Assembly: GCA_002071445.1 (NCBI GenBank)
Contig: MWFE01000033.1
Location: 19,898 to 83,897, forward strand
Reading direction: 5' to 3'
Length of the DNA stretch: 64,000 nucleotides
Source: Bacteroidetes bacterium ADurb.Bin008
Lineage (GTDB): Bacteria > Bacteroidota > Bacteroidia > Bacteroidales > Tenuifilaceae
Below are positions 28,425 through 37,043 of the stretch, piece by piece. Position 1 is the first letter of the stretch. Each line of letters starts with the position of its first letter. The notes beneath the pieces were generated by a model. The model saw nothing but the letters and a program-made list of their open reading frames with translations. It was not told where the DNA came from and ran no database searches. The translations under genes and the position numbers were made by a program.

Positions 28425-28465
28425 CTATGAGGTGATTTAACACTGCTAACGCGCTGGTTGCAGTA

Positions 28466-28558
28466 TTATTTCTTCTTCTTGTGACGGTTTTTGCGCAAGC
28501 GTTTTTTCCGCTTGTGAGTTGCCATCTTGTGCCTCTTTCTCTTCTTTCCGCTTGGCAT
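28466..28558 (-). CDS. Tiny highly basic protein (30 aa), possible ribosomal or COX24/mS38-like protein
   Basis: ATG at 28558 to TAA at 28466 encodes 30 residues, MPSGKKRKRHKMATHKRKKR at the start and then LRKNRHKKKK; two thirds are Lys, Arg or His. The position between HU and RNase G, 22 bases downstream of the HU stop, recurs in Bacteroidetes as far as I remember. The composition and the KRKKRLRKNRHKKK core resemble AURKAIP1/COX24-domain (mS38/bS22-like) ribosomal peptides, so a ribosome-bound role is a reasonable inference. It is far below usual ORF length limits. Confidence 0.82.
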   Translation of the reverse strand: MPSGKKRKRHKMATHKRKKRLRKNRHKKKK

Positions 28559-28580
28559 AAAATCAGTTAATTAAAAAATA

Positions 28581-28865
28581 TTACTTTACGTGAGCTTTAA
28601 CCTTATTAACAAAAGATTTCGCAGGTTTAAAGGCCGGAATAAAATGCTCGGGAATAATAATAGTAGTGTTTTTGGAAATGTTACGAGCAGTTTTCTTAGC
28701 GCGTTTTTTTACGATAAAACTTCCGAATCCTCTCAGATATACATTGTTATCCTTTACAAGGGATTCTTTCACAGTGTTCATAAAGGCCTCAACTGTTTTC
28801 TGAACAGCAACCTTTTCAATTCCAGTACTCTTGGAAATCTCGTTTACAATGTCTGCTTTTGTCAT
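28581..28865 (-). CDS. HU-type DNA-binding protein
   Basis: A 94-residue HU/IHF family protein that bends and compacts DNA. It starts MTKADIVNEISKSTGIEKVAVQ and contains FGSFIVKKRAKKTARNISKN, the beta-arm region, with the Pro-containing tip replaced in the IIIPEHFIPAFKPAKSF segment (HU proteins normally have a RNPxTG tip; here ARNISKNTTI). The body is typical and the length normal. It is followed by the 30-residue basic gene and RNase G on the same strand, with a candidate promoter 55-60 bases upstream. Confidence 0.94.
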   Translation of the reverse strand: MTKADIVNEISKSTGIEKVAVQKTVEAFMNTVKESLVKDNNVYLRGFGSFIVKKRAKKTARNISKNTTIIIPEHFIPAFKPAKSFVNKVKAHVK

Positions 28866-28920
28866 GTTTGAAAAACTTTATTTATCAATAAATTAAGGTT
28901 AATTGTTCCAAATAGGACGA

Positions 28921-28928
28921 CAAATATA
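28921..28928 (-). promoter_or_regulatory. Candidate -7 element for the HU gene
   Basis: Minus-strand TATATTTG matches TAnnTTTG exactly. It is 55 bases upstream of the HU start codon. A TTTA-containing stretch lies further upstream but no perfect -33 TTTG was seen. Confidence 0.45.
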
Positions 28929-29001
28929 AGTGTTTTAAATTGATAAATAAAATTCTTTACAACTATTTTTGTCAAAAAAAACTTCATTATTTGTTGATTT
29001 A

Positions 29002-30093
29002 ATGGAATTTAAAAATATTCTAAACAAATGGTATCTGCATAACAGGAGAGATTTGCCCTGGAGAGAGAGCGAAAACCCTTACAGTATATGGATTTCAGAA
29101 GTTATTCTGCAGCAAACACGGGTTGCCCAAGGCATTGGTTTTTATAATCGGTTTTTACAAACTTTTCCTACAGTGTACGATCTTGCCCAAGCTGATGAGG
29201 ATAAAATTTTAAAGGTGTGGCAAGGCCTGGGCTACTATTCACGAGCCCGAAATTTGCAGAAAGCAGCCAAGATAATTGTGGAAGAATATAACGGACAATT
29301 GCCTGATACCTTTGATGAGCTGATAAAACTGCCGGGGATTGGGCATTATACGGCCGGTGCCATAGCTTCATTCGCTTTTAAAGAGGCGGTACCGGCTATG
29401 GATGGGAATGTTTATAGGGTGCTGTCGCGGATTTACGGAGTTTTCTCTTCGCCACACACGGCAAGCGGAAAGAAGGAGTTCTATACCATTGTCATGGAGT
29501 TAATTGACAGGGATTCGCCTCATCATTTCAATCAGGCACTTTTAGATTTTGGGGCATTGCAATGCCTCCCTCGCAATCCGAAATGCTCCGATTGTCCATT
29601 TTCAAACTTTTGTTACGCTTACCGAAACAACCTTACCCATTGTCTTCCGCAACGAGGGAAAAAGCTGGTGCCAAAAGATCGTTTTTTCACCTACCTATTA
29701 ATAAGGTATGGCGGGGTTACCTTTATCGAAAAACGTGGAGAGGGGGATATTTGGCATGCTTTGTACCAGTTCCCTTTGATTGAAACCGATGCTCTTTTGG
29801 GTGAAGATCAGATCGTTACGCACCCGAAATGGAAAAAAATGTTTGGGAGAAAGGAGCCAAAGATAGTTTACATTTCCCCTGTTGTGAAGCACCTGTTGAG
29901 CCATCAAACTTTGCACTCACGTTTTGTAGTGGTGGAGTTGAAAGGAATAACAAAGACCTTAAAAAACTCTTACCGCCCAATAGAAACAGAGAGTGTTTTC
30001 GAGTACTCAGTACCAAGGTTGATTGATAATTTTTTGGCCTCAGAACCTGCCGAAAAATATTTTTTAAATCCTTCCCAAGCGGATTCTCGATAG
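29002..30093 (+). CDS. mutY: A/G-specific adenine glycosylase
   Basis: A 363-residue DNA repair glycosylase removing adenine opposite 8-oxoguanine. ATG 29002 (MEFKNILNKWY) is preferred; the TTG 33 bases upstream is less likely. The helix-hairpin-helix LPGIGHYTAGAIASFAF (about 107-123) with the catalytic Asp following in PAMDGNVYRVLSR, and the iron-sulphur ligands CxxxxxxCxxCxxxxxC (CLPRNPKCSDCPFSNFC, about 190-206) are intact. The C-terminal part fits a NUDIX-like 8-oxoG recognition domain. It heads the conserved mutY-ssb-gldE-gldD group. Confidence 0.96.
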   Translation: MEFKNILNKWYLHNRRDLPWRESENPYSIWISEVILQQTRVAQGIGFYNRFLQTFPTVYDLAQADEDKILKVWQGLGYYSRARNLQKAAKIIVEEYNGQLPDTFDELIKLPGIGHYTAGAIASFAFKEAVPAMDGNVYRVLSRIYGVFSSPHTASGKKEFYTIVMELIDRDSPHHFNQALLDFGALQCLPRNPKCSDCPFSNFCYAYRNNLTHCLPQRGKKLVPKDRFFTYLLIRYGGVTFIEKRGEGDIWHALYQFPLIETDALLGEDQIVTHPKWKKMFGRKEPKIVYISPVVKHLLSHQTLHSRFVVVELKGITKTLKNSYRPIETESVFEYSVPRLIDNFLASEPAEKYFLNPSQADSR

Positions 30094-30222
30094 CATTTTG
30101 CAGTTGACTTGTTTAGCCTGTTGGTCTCAGGCTGTTTTCGTGTTGTGGCAATAAATGGCCAAAATGCTTTGGACAATTAAGCGAATAGTTGTAATTTTAC
30201 TCATTACTTAAAAAATTGAACT

Positions 30223-30663
30223 ATGAGCGTTAACAAAGTCATCCTCATCGGGAATGTTGGCAAAGACCCTGAAGTAAGGCATCTCGAAGGGGGCATTTCT
30301 GTGGCCCGTTTCCCTCTTGCAACCAATGAAACATATGTGGATAAGAATGGACAGAGGGTTACCCAAACCGAGTGGCACAATATTGTGGTATGGCGAGGAT
30401 TGGCGGATACCGTGGAGAAATATGTTAAATCCGGAAAACTGCTTTACATAGAGGGCAAGTTGAGAACCAATTCGTACGAGGACAAGAATACCGGAGCTAA
30501 AAAGTATTTCACGGAGGTTTATTGTACCAATTTCCGTTTCCTCGGGCCAGCAGCAGAAGGAGGAACGTCGCAGCCCAAAGAGGCACCCAAAGGAACAACC
30601 TCCGACCCGATTGACAGTGCCGATTTCTCCATACCTGAACCGGAGGATGATTTACCCTTTTAA
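30223..30663 (+). CDS. ssb: Single-stranded DNA-binding protein
   Basis: A 146-residue SSB with an N-terminal OB fold (MSVNKVILIGNVGKDPEVR; then TEWHNIVVWRGLADTVEKYV) and a short flexible linker ending in the acidic protein-interaction tip EPEDDLPF. It coats ssDNA in replication and repair. Length is typical. It sits between mutY and gldE, a link seen in many Bacteroidetes genomes. Confidence 0.97.
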   Translation: MSVNKVILIGNVGKDPEVRHLEGGISVARFPLATNETYVDKNGQRVTQTEWHNIVVWRGLADTVEKYVKSGKLLYIEGKLRTNSYEDKNTGAKKYFTEVYCTNFRFLGPAAEGGTSQPKEAPKGTTSDPIDSADFSIPEPEDDLPF

Positions 30664-30783
30664 TGTTTCCCCATAGTTTTAGGGGATTAAGCATTAAAAA
30701 TGCATTATACAGGCATGCCGTAGAGCCATGCTTTTGTTAGTTAATACTTTAATTTATTGAATTTGATTACCCTCTTCCTTTTT

Positions 30784-32085
30784 ATGCCATTAGCTGCACT
30801 CTGCAGCATTATCCAACCACTGACCTTGGGTTTTTTTGTAGGGTTACTCGTGTTGCTCGTCCTGCTCTTTATCTCAGGGCTCATATCAGGTTCAGAATCG
30901 GCATATTTCTCGCTAACCCCTTCTGATATTAAGCATCTTGAAGAAACGCATACTAAAAGGGATCAGATGGTACTGCACCTGTTGAAAAAACCGGAACAGC
31001 TACTGGCATCGGTTCTTTTTACTAACAATTTCGTCAATGTGGGTATCGTTATTCTTTCGGCTTACCTGATGTCCACAGCTTTCGATTTTTCCAATGCTCC
31101 ATTGTTAGGCTTTGTTATTCAGGTGGTGGTTATTACATTCATTATTCTTCTTTTCGGCGAGATTACTCCAAAAATATTGGCTGCCAATCGGGCGCTTCCC
31201 TTTTCAAAGTTTATTGCTTTCCCCTTGCACTATTTAATAAAGGTGTTGAAACCATTTAACCATCTTCTGGTTAGCTCTTCGGTGGGGGTTAGCCGTAGGC
31301 TTTCTGCTAAAAGCCAAATTTCCATTGATGAGTTGAGCGACGCCCTGGAGATTACCTCCGGACAATTACCTGAGGAAAAGAAGATTCTCAAAGGCATTGT
31401 AACGTTTGGGAATACTGAGGTTAGAGAAATTATGAAGCCAAGGCTCGATATAATAGCCATTAGCCTTTCGGCGGGATTCAATAAGCTGAAATCGGTGGTT
31501 GTAGAGTCGGGTTTTAGCAGAATCCCTGTTTACGACCAGTCTTTCGATGAGGTACGGGGCGTGCTTTACGTAAAAGACCTGCTGCCACACATCAACGAAT
31601 CGGATGATTTTCATTGGCAAGGCCTTGTGAGGGAGCCATACTTTGTTCCGGAGAACAAGAGGATTAATGCCCTGCTTTCGGAGTTCCAAACCAGGCGCAT
31701 TCACCTTGCCATTGTGGTTGATGAGTACGGAGGGACCTGTGGCATTGTGACATTGGAAGATATTCTTGAAGAGATAGTTGGCGAAATCTCTGATGAATCG
31801 GATGAAGAGGTGTCCTTGTATTCAAAGATTGACGACGACAACTACTTTTTTGAAGGGAAAATACCTCTGAATGATTTTTGCAAAGTGGTGAATGTGGACG
31901 ACGACATTTTTGATAGTATCAGGGGAGAAGCAGAAACCCTGGCCGGGGTAATTCTCGAAATAACCGGAATGCTTCCCAGAAAAAATGACATTATAAAGCA
32001 CAAGCAGTTTCGATTCCTAATCGAGTCGGTTGACAATAAGAGAATTAAGCGAGTTAAGGTGACCATAAAAAGGAGATCGGAGTAG
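30784..32085 (+). CDS. gldE: GldE, CNNM/CBS-domain membrane protein of the gliding-associated group
   Basis: About 433 residues. A CNNM (DUF21) domain with four membrane segments (about 10-185; LISGSESAYFSL is typical), a CBS pair (about 195-325), and a C-terminal CorC_HlyC domain (about 345-425) make it a member of the HlyC/CorC family. The neighbour gldD identifies it as GldE. In Flavobacterium GldE overexpression suppresses gldD defects and both support gliding and type IX secretion; the biochemical activity is not established. I choose ATG 30784; TTG 30757 is an alternative start. The gldD ATG is one base after its stop. Confidence 0.88.
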   Translation: MPLAALCSIIQPLTLGFFVGLLVLLVLLFISGLISGSESAYFSLTPSDIKHLEETHTKRDQMVLHLLKKPEQLLASVLFTNNFVNVGIVILSAYLMSTAFDFSNAPLLGFVIQVVVITFIILLFGEITPKILAANRALPFSKFIAFPLHYLIKVLKPFNHLLVSSSVGVSRRLSAKSQISIDELSDALEITSGQLPEEKKILKGIVTFGNTEVREIMKPRLDIIAISLSAGFNKLKSVVVESGFSRIPVYDQSFDEVRGVLYVKDLLPHINESDDFHWQGLVREPYFVPENKRINALLSEFQTRRIHLAIVVDEYGGTCGIVTLEDILEEIVGEISDESDEEVSLYSKIDDDNYFFEGKIPLNDFCKVVNVDDDIFDSIRGEAETLAGVILEITGMLPRKNDIIKHKQFRFLIESVDNKRIKRVKVTIKRRSE

Positions 32086-32086
32086 T

Positions 32087-32674
32087 ATGCGAATGCATTT
32101 CATAGTCATCGGTTTAACGCTAACAACCCTTTGGTTTGGGGCATGTCGAAACAGCTCAACTCCCAAACCGAGAGGATATTTCCGGATCGATTTTCCGGCA
32201 AAAGAGTACACAACCTTCGATTCTCTGCCCTTCCCTTATACATTCCAGTTTCCGGTTTACGGAAAGGTTGTTAAGGATAACTCCGCAATCACTGAGCCGT
32301 TTTGGGTCAATGTGGATTTCCCTGCTTATAAAGCCCGTATTCACATAAGCTATAAGGATGCCCGGGGCAGACTGGATTCACTAACCGAAGACTCGAGGAT
32401 ACTTGCATATAAACATGCGGCTAAAGCCGATGCCATTAACGAAAAATTTTATACCAACCCCGACGAAAAAGTATATGGCATTTTGTATCAGATCAAAGGA
32501 AACGCAGCGAATGCATGGCAGTTTTATGTAACCGACTCGACAGAGCACTATTTAAGGGGGGCTTTGTATTTTTCTGTAAAGACTAATAAGGATTCTTTGG
32601 CTCCGGCCATCAACTTTTTTGGCGATGACTTAATTCATCTTATGGAAACAGTAAAATGGAAAAATGGTAAATAG
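32087..32674 (+). CDS. gldD: GldD, gliding motility-associated lipoprotein
   Basis: A 195-residue lipoprotein: signal sequence and lipobox TTLWFGAC, with Cys20 as the predicted lipidated residue. The conserved GldD opening PKPRGYFRIDFPAKEY (about 25-40) and FPYTFQFPVYGKV follow. GldD is needed for gliding and type IX secretion in Flavobacterium johnsoniae. Other type IX components (gldK-N, porV) are not in this window, so presence of the full machinery cannot be judged. It starts directly after gldE. Confidence 0.92.
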   Translation: MRMHFIVIGLTLTTLWFGACRNSSTPKPRGYFRIDFPAKEYTTFDSLPFPYTFQFPVYGKVVKDNSAITEPFWVNVDFPAYKARIHISYKDARGRLDSLTEDSRILAYKHAAKADAINEKFYTNPDEKVYGILYQIKGNAANAWQFYVTDSTEHYLRGALYFSVKTNKDSLAPAINFFGDDLIHLMETVKWKNGK

Positions 32675-32679
32675 GCATA

Positions 32680-33321
32680 ATGGGATTAATTGATTTAGTA
32701 AAAAACGATGACTACACCCTGGGGATATGGCGTGTGGAGGAGACTGAGGAAGAGCTAAAGGTGAACGTTGGTGGTACGCACTTTCCGGGTTTAAATAAAA
32801 TTACCCATCATCGCCGCAGGCTCGAGTGGTTGGCCGCCAGATCTTTGTTAAAAGAGTTTGGCTATCAGGGATTTGTGAAATATCACCCTTCCCGCCGCCC
32901 ATTCCTGGCCAATTCGAGGGCACATATTTCCATCAGCCATTCCTTTCCCTTTGTTACCGTAATATTAAGCAGCAATTTTCTGGTGGGCATCGATATTGAG
33001 TATTACAACAGGTCATTTAAGTCAGTTACCCATAAGTATTTATCTGAAAGGGAGAAAAGGTGGATTGACCAAAACGACAACAAGATGCTGGCATTAATAT
33101 GGAGCACGAAGGAAGCACTTTACAAATTACCGGGAATGGGAGGGATTAGCGGAACCGATATGGATGTTAAGCCCATCGAAACCATTGCCAATAACGGTAA
33201 TCTGGATGCCATTATTCGCATTGGGGGAACCGTTCAACGTTTTAACTACATCAGGTATAGCTATGTGGGTAGTTTTAACGTGGTTTGGGTTTGCTGCAAT
33301 CCAAGGACTTTAATTTGGTAG
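32680..33321 (+). CDS. 4'-phosphopantetheinyl transferase superfamily protein
   Basis: A 213-residue Sfp-type enzyme transferring phosphopantetheine from CoA to a carrier protein serine. The motifs VGIDIEYYNRSF (about 106-117; Mg-binding Asp and Glu) and IWSTKEALYKLPG (about 144-156) are intact, and ISISHSFPF gives the CoA-binding His-Ser pair. It starts five bases after gldD, so it looks cotranscribed. No carrier protein, NRPS or PKS gene is seen nearby; its target is probably the fatty acid ACP or an unlinked carrier. Confidence 0.92.
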   Translation: MGLIDLVKNDDYTLGIWRVEETEEELKVNVGGTHFPGLNKITHHRRRLEWLAARSLLKEFGYQGFVKYHPSRRPFLANSRAHISISHSFPFVTVILSSNFLVGIDIEYYNRSFKSVTHKYLSEREKRWIDQNDNKMLALIWSTKEALYKLPGMGGISGTDMDVKPIETIANNGNLDAIIRIGGTVQRFNYIRYSYVGSFNVVWVCCNPRTLIW

Positions 33322-33325
33322 CTAT

Positions 33326-34048
33326 ATGATATACAGCAAGTTAATTTCCAGTGGCAGTAAAAAAGCAGCTTTTGCACTCTTGGTTGACCCCGATAAGCAT
33401 ACGGAGTACAGCATTAAAGATATAGCCTGTAAAGCAGAAAAAGCAGGGGTTGATATATTATTCTTCGGCGGCAGTTTTGTTAAAAGCCGAATTGAACAGC
33501 TGCTGTTGGAGTTGAAACGAAATACCACTATTCCGGTTGTGCTGTTCCCCGGAAACGCAATTCAATTCACCGGCACTGCCGATGCCATCCTGTTGCTTTC
33601 TCTTATATCGGGGAGGAATCCCGAATACCTCATAGGGAACCATGTAATAGTATCGCACGCACTGAAAGAAAGTGGGATGGAGATTATCCCAACAGGATAT
33701 ATTCTTATTGAGTCCGGTATTACAACCGCTGTACAGTACATGAGCAATACGATGGCTATTCCGTCACACAAAGTTGACCTCGTGGTAGCAACTGCCCTTG
33801 CAGGGCAACAGTTGGGGCTTAAGGCAATCTATCTCGAAGCCGGCAGCGGGGCTGCAAACCCCATCCCAACCGAAGTGATTAAAGAGGTTAGAAAGAACAT
33901 CGACCTGCCGTTGATTGTAGGCGGGGGATTACGTTCGCCCGAACAAGTAGCTGCTGCAGTTGAGGCGGGGGCCAATACCATTGTGGTTGGTAATGTCATT
34001 GAGCAGAGTCCCGAATTGTTAAGCCAATTGGTTAGCGCAACCCATTAA
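33326..34048 (+). CDS. Geranylgeranylglyceryl phosphate synthase family protein (PcrB/GGGPS)
   Basis: A 240-residue TIM-barrel prenyltransferase that joins a polyprenyl diphosphate to sn-glycerol 1-phosphate by an ether bond, the first committed step of archaeal lipids. Family motifs: AFALLVDPDKHT (about 14-25), LFPGNAIQF, AIYLEAGSGAANPIP (about 167-181), and LIVGGGLRSPEQ with NTIVVGNVIE, which form the phosphate site. Bacteroidetes carry such enzymes (group II GGGPS) and the Flavobacterium protein has been characterised, but their in vivo role is unclear. It lies five bases after the PPTase stop, in the same operon. A bidirectional terminator follows. Confidence 0.93.
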   Translation: MIYSKLISSGSKKAAFALLVDPDKHTEYSIKDIACKAEKAGVDILFFGGSFVKSRIEQLLLELKRNTTIPVVLFPGNAIQFTGTADAILLLSLISGRNPEYLIGNHVIVSHALKESGMEIIPTGYILIESGITTAVQYMSNTMAIPSHKVDLVVATALAGQQLGLKAIYLEAGSGAANPIPTEVIKEVRKNIDLPLIVGGGLRSPEQVAAAVEAGANTIVVGNVIEQSPELLSQLVSATH

Positions 34049-34070
34049 TCTGTTTGGCTGTTAATAAAAA

Positions 34071-34099
34071 ACAAAAAGGCGCTCCGAGCGCCTTTTTGT
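34071..34099. terminator. Bidirectional terminator between GGGP synthase and korB
   Basis: ACAAAAAGGCGCT (34071-34083) and AGCGCCTTTTTGT (34087-34099) form a perfect 13-bp stem with a 3-base loop. T-runs exist on both strands. It serves the plus-strand operon and the minus-strand korAB operon that converge here. Confidence 0.92.
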
Positions 34100-34117
34100 T
34101 TGTGTAATTATTAATGG

Positions 34118-35143
34118 CTATTTCATTTCGTACGTATCGCCGCTATGGAGAAGATCGTCCATACACTTAATCTTAGCATTTTTTTGGACATCCAACAGCT
34201 GATCGCGGACATTATCGTCGTAGGTTGAATGTTTAACCGCACGAATCACTCCCAATGCTACAGGGAAATCAGGCAGGTTCATATTGGTAAGCATTACGTG
34301 CAATCCCGGATTTGGATTGTGGGCATCGTGAACCAAAATATCATCCAGAGTGTAACCATTTTCGCCTATGGTTACAACTTTAAGCTGGTTGTCTTCGAAA
34401 ACAAGTCCCTTCTCATTATTCTTGCCAAAGAGCATCTTTTCGCCATGCCTAAGCACAATGGTAGTATTGGCCCGATTCTCCTTGTCGGTTATCTCTTCGT
34501 GAGTACGGTCGTTGAAAATAACGCAGTTCTGCTGAACCACCACCACCGATGTCCCGTCGTGTTTGGCTGCTTCCACAAGAACTTCAGCGGTTAGCTTAAC
34601 GTCAACGTCAATGGTACGGGCGAAAAATTTTCCCTGGGCTCCAATGACCAACTCTCCAGGCCTAAATGGGTGTTCTACAGTGCCATAGGGCGACGTTCGG
34701 GTAATAGCCCCCAACTTCGAAGTGGGGCTGTACTGCCCTTTGGTCAACCCGTATATCTCGTTGTTGAACAGAATGATGTTGATATCGATATTACGCCTGA
34801 TGGCATGGATAAAGTGATTTCCCCCAATGGCCAGCGAATCGCCGTCGCCGGTTAGCATCCAAACGCTGAGCTTTGGGTTGGCCACCTTAATACCGGTTGA
34901 GATGGCGGCAGCCCTTCCGTGAATGCCATGAAAACCGTAGGTATCAACGTAGTAAGGAAATCGGCTTGAACAGCCTATGCCGGAGACGAAAACATATCTC
35001 TCCTTGCTGTAATCCAGCGCTTCCGATACATCGGGCAGCGCCCGGCAAACAGCATTTAGTATGGCGTGATCACCGCATCCGGGGCACCAACGTACCTCTT
35101 GATTGCTTTTAAAATCCTGCGGAGTATAGTTGTGTTTTCCCAT
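34118..35143 (-). CDS. korB: 2-oxoacid:ferredoxin oxidoreductase, beta subunit
   Basis: A 341-residue thiamine-diphosphate subunit. The N-terminal EVRWCPGCGDHAIL (about 15-28) carries iron-sulphur cysteines and the TPP region, and MLTGDGDSLAIGGNHFIHA (about 95-113) is the TPP/Mg motif, with FNNEIYGLTKGQ completing it. With the alpha subunit two bases upstream it decarboxylates 2-oxoglutarate (or another 2-oxoacid) to acyl-CoA with ferredoxin as acceptor, or runs in reverse. Length is typical. The exact substrate is an inference from overall similarity. Confidence 0.93.
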   Translation of the reverse strand: MGKHNYTPQDFKSNQEVRWCPGCGDHAILNAVCRALPDVSEALDYSKERYVFVSGIGCSSRFPYYVDTYGFHGIHGRAAAISTGIKVANPKLSVWMLTGDGDSLAIGGNHFIHAIRRNIDINIILFNNEIYGLTKGQYSPTSKLGAITRTSPYGTVEHPFRPGELVIGAQGKFFARTIDVDVKLTAEVLVEAAKHDGTSVVVVQQNCVIFNDRTHEEITDKENRANTTIVLRHGEKMLFGKNNEKGLVFEDNQLKVVTIGENGYTLDDILVHDAHNPNPGLHVMLTNMNLPDFPVALGVIRAVKHSTYDDNVRDQLLDVQKNAKIKCMDDLLHSGDTYEMK

Positions 35144-35145
35144 GA

Positions 35146-36999
35146 TTACTTGCCCTCCAGAATTTGATTAAATTTCTCTTTAAGTTCAACAACAGTGAAT
35201 GGCAACCCTTGTACCTTATTGTATTGCAGGTAGTTAAATTCCTGAAGCCTCATGCGCAGGTAATTGGCAAGTTGCCCTAAGTTAAGCTCACACACCAGAA
35301 TCTTCTTGAAACGTTTGAAAATATCATGCGTGTTTTTGGGAAGAGGCTTGATGTAGTTGAAATGGCAAAGAGAGATACTTTTGTTTTGCTCCCTCAGTTC
35401 TTGGACAGCGGTCAGCAGATGTCCGTATGTGCCGCCCCAGCCCACAACAAGCAGTTCGCCCTCCTGATCGCCATAAACTTCTTGGAGCGGGATAAATTCC
35501 TTAATCCTTTCAATCTTGGCCTCCCTTATATCAACCATTTTTTGGTGGTTCATGGGATCGTGTGAAACGGAGCCTTTTATAAAATCTTTTTCCAACCCGC
35601 CCACGCGGTGTTCAAAACCCTTTTGTCCGGGTATCGCCCAGCGTCGGGCAAGCCTTTCGGGGTCGCGTTCATATGGGTAATAGGGGTTAGTCCCTTCGGG
35701 AACGTATGGCGGTTTAATCTCAGGATAATCTTTCATGCTTGGGATAAGCCAGGGTTCACTTCCGTTGGCAAGGTATCCGTCGGTGAGAAGGATGACCGGA
35801 GTCATATGCTCGAGGGCAATTTTTGCGGCATTGAAAGCCCAGTCGAAACAGTTGCTCGATGTGCTTGCTGCAACTACAGCAACAGGAGCTTCACCATTCC
35901 TTCCGAAGAGGGCTTGCATCAGGTCACTTTGCTCTGTTTTCGTGGGCAGTCCCGTTGATGGGCCTCCTCGTTGTACATCAACAATCACAAGGGGCAATTC
36001 AGTCATCACGGCGAGGCCTATGGCTTCTGTTTTCAGCGAAAGGCCGGGGCCCGATGTTGTGGTAACGGCCAGATTTCCCGCATAGGATGCGCCGATGGCG
36101 GTGCAAATGCCCGCAATTTCATCTTCAACCTGAAGGGTTTTAACGCCTAAATCCTTGCGATTGGCCAGTTCAATCAGAATATCGGTAGCGGGTGTGATGG
36201 GGTATGAACCACAGAATAGTGGTAACTTAGACTTCTCTGAGGCTGCAATTAATCCCCAGGCAGTGGCAACGTTACCGCTAATTGTTCGGTACAGCCCCTT
36301 TTTCATATTCTTGGCGGGGGGTATGTGGTACGTATTGGCTATGGCCTGTATGTTCGAAGCGTAGTTATAGCCATCGCGGAGTACCTTTTTGTTGGCATCG
36401 ATAACGCGTGGTTTGGTTTTGAATTTTTCTTCGAAGAAATGTTCGGTGAAATTCAATGGCCGTTCGAACATGTAGTACACCATCCCGAGGGCAAACATAT
36501 TCTTGCTTCGGGCAATACTTTTGTTATCGAGATCGGTTTCTTTCAAACTCTCTTTGGTCAGGGTGGATATGGGGGCAAAAATAACCTTGTAATCCTCCAA
36601 TTTCAACTCCTTAATAGGGTCATCGGTACTGTAGTTTGCGCGCTGATACCCTTTTTCATTGAACGAATCGCTGTCAACAATAATCGTTGCACCCACTTTG
36701 AGCCATTTGGCGTTGGTTTTGAGCGCAGCCGGATTCATGGCAACCAGTACATCGCAATAATCGCCGGGAGTATTAACCTTTTTACTCCCAATCTGGAGTT
36801 GAAATCCCGATACTCCACCAATGGTCCCCTGGGGAGCCCGTATTTCAGAGGGATAATCGGGGAAAGTGCTGACACTATTCCCGAAAAGGGCAGAAGCCTC
36901 GGAGAAAAGGGTTCCCGAAAGCTGCATCCCGTCACCCGAGTCGCCTGAGAATCGAATAGATAACTCATCCAGTTTAACGGATTGTTTCTCTTTATCCAT
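35146..36999 (-). CDS. korA: 2-oxoacid:ferredoxin oxidoreductase, fused gamma-alpha subunit
   Basis: A 617-residue protein. The N-terminal gamma domain (about 10-190, LSIRFSGDSGDGMQLSGTLF) is fused to the alpha pyrophosphate/pyrimidine-binding domain (from about 230; YPITPATDILIELA and TTTSGPGLSLKTEAIGLAVM) and a C-terminal transketolase-like domain. The long open frame begins further upstream, but ATG 36999 (MDKEKQSVKLDEL) fits the family. No ferredoxin-like delta subunit is present, typical of KorAB. Catalysis is with korB, two bases downstream. It is preceded by a long leader containing a 14-bp palindrome. Confidence 0.92.
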   Translation of the reverse strand: MDKEKQSVKLDELSIRFSGDSGDGMQLSGTLFSEASALFGNSVSTFPDYPSEIRAPQGTIGGVSGFQLQIGSKKVNTPGDYCDVLVAMNPAALKTNAKWLKVGATIIVDSDSFNEKGYQRANYSTDDPIKELKLEDYKVIFAPISTLTKESLKETDLDNKSIARSKNMFALGMVYYMFERPLNFTEHFFEEKFKTKPRVIDANKKVLRDGYNYASNIQAIANTYHIPPAKNMKKGLYRTISGNVATAWGLIAASEKSKLPLFCGSYPITPATDILIELANRKDLGVKTLQVEDEIAGICTAIGASYAGNLAVTTTSGPGLSLKTEAIGLAVMTELPLVIVDVQRGGPSTGLPTKTEQSDLMQALFGRNGEAPVAVVAASTSSNCFDWAFNAAKIALEHMTPVILLTDGYLANGSEPWLIPSMKDYPEIKPPYVPEGTNPYYPYERDPERLARRWAIPGQKGFEHRVGGLEKDFIKGSVSHDPMNHQKMVDIREAKIERIKEFIPLQEVYGDQEGELLVVGWGGTYGHLLTAVQELREQNKSISLCHFNYIKPLPKNTHDIFKRFKKILVCELNLGQLANYLRMRLQEFNYLQYNKVQGLPFTVVELKEKFNQILEGK

Positions 37000-37043
37000 A
37001 ATGGTTTGTTTTAGTTGTACTGCATCAAAAGAGTTAAAATGTA

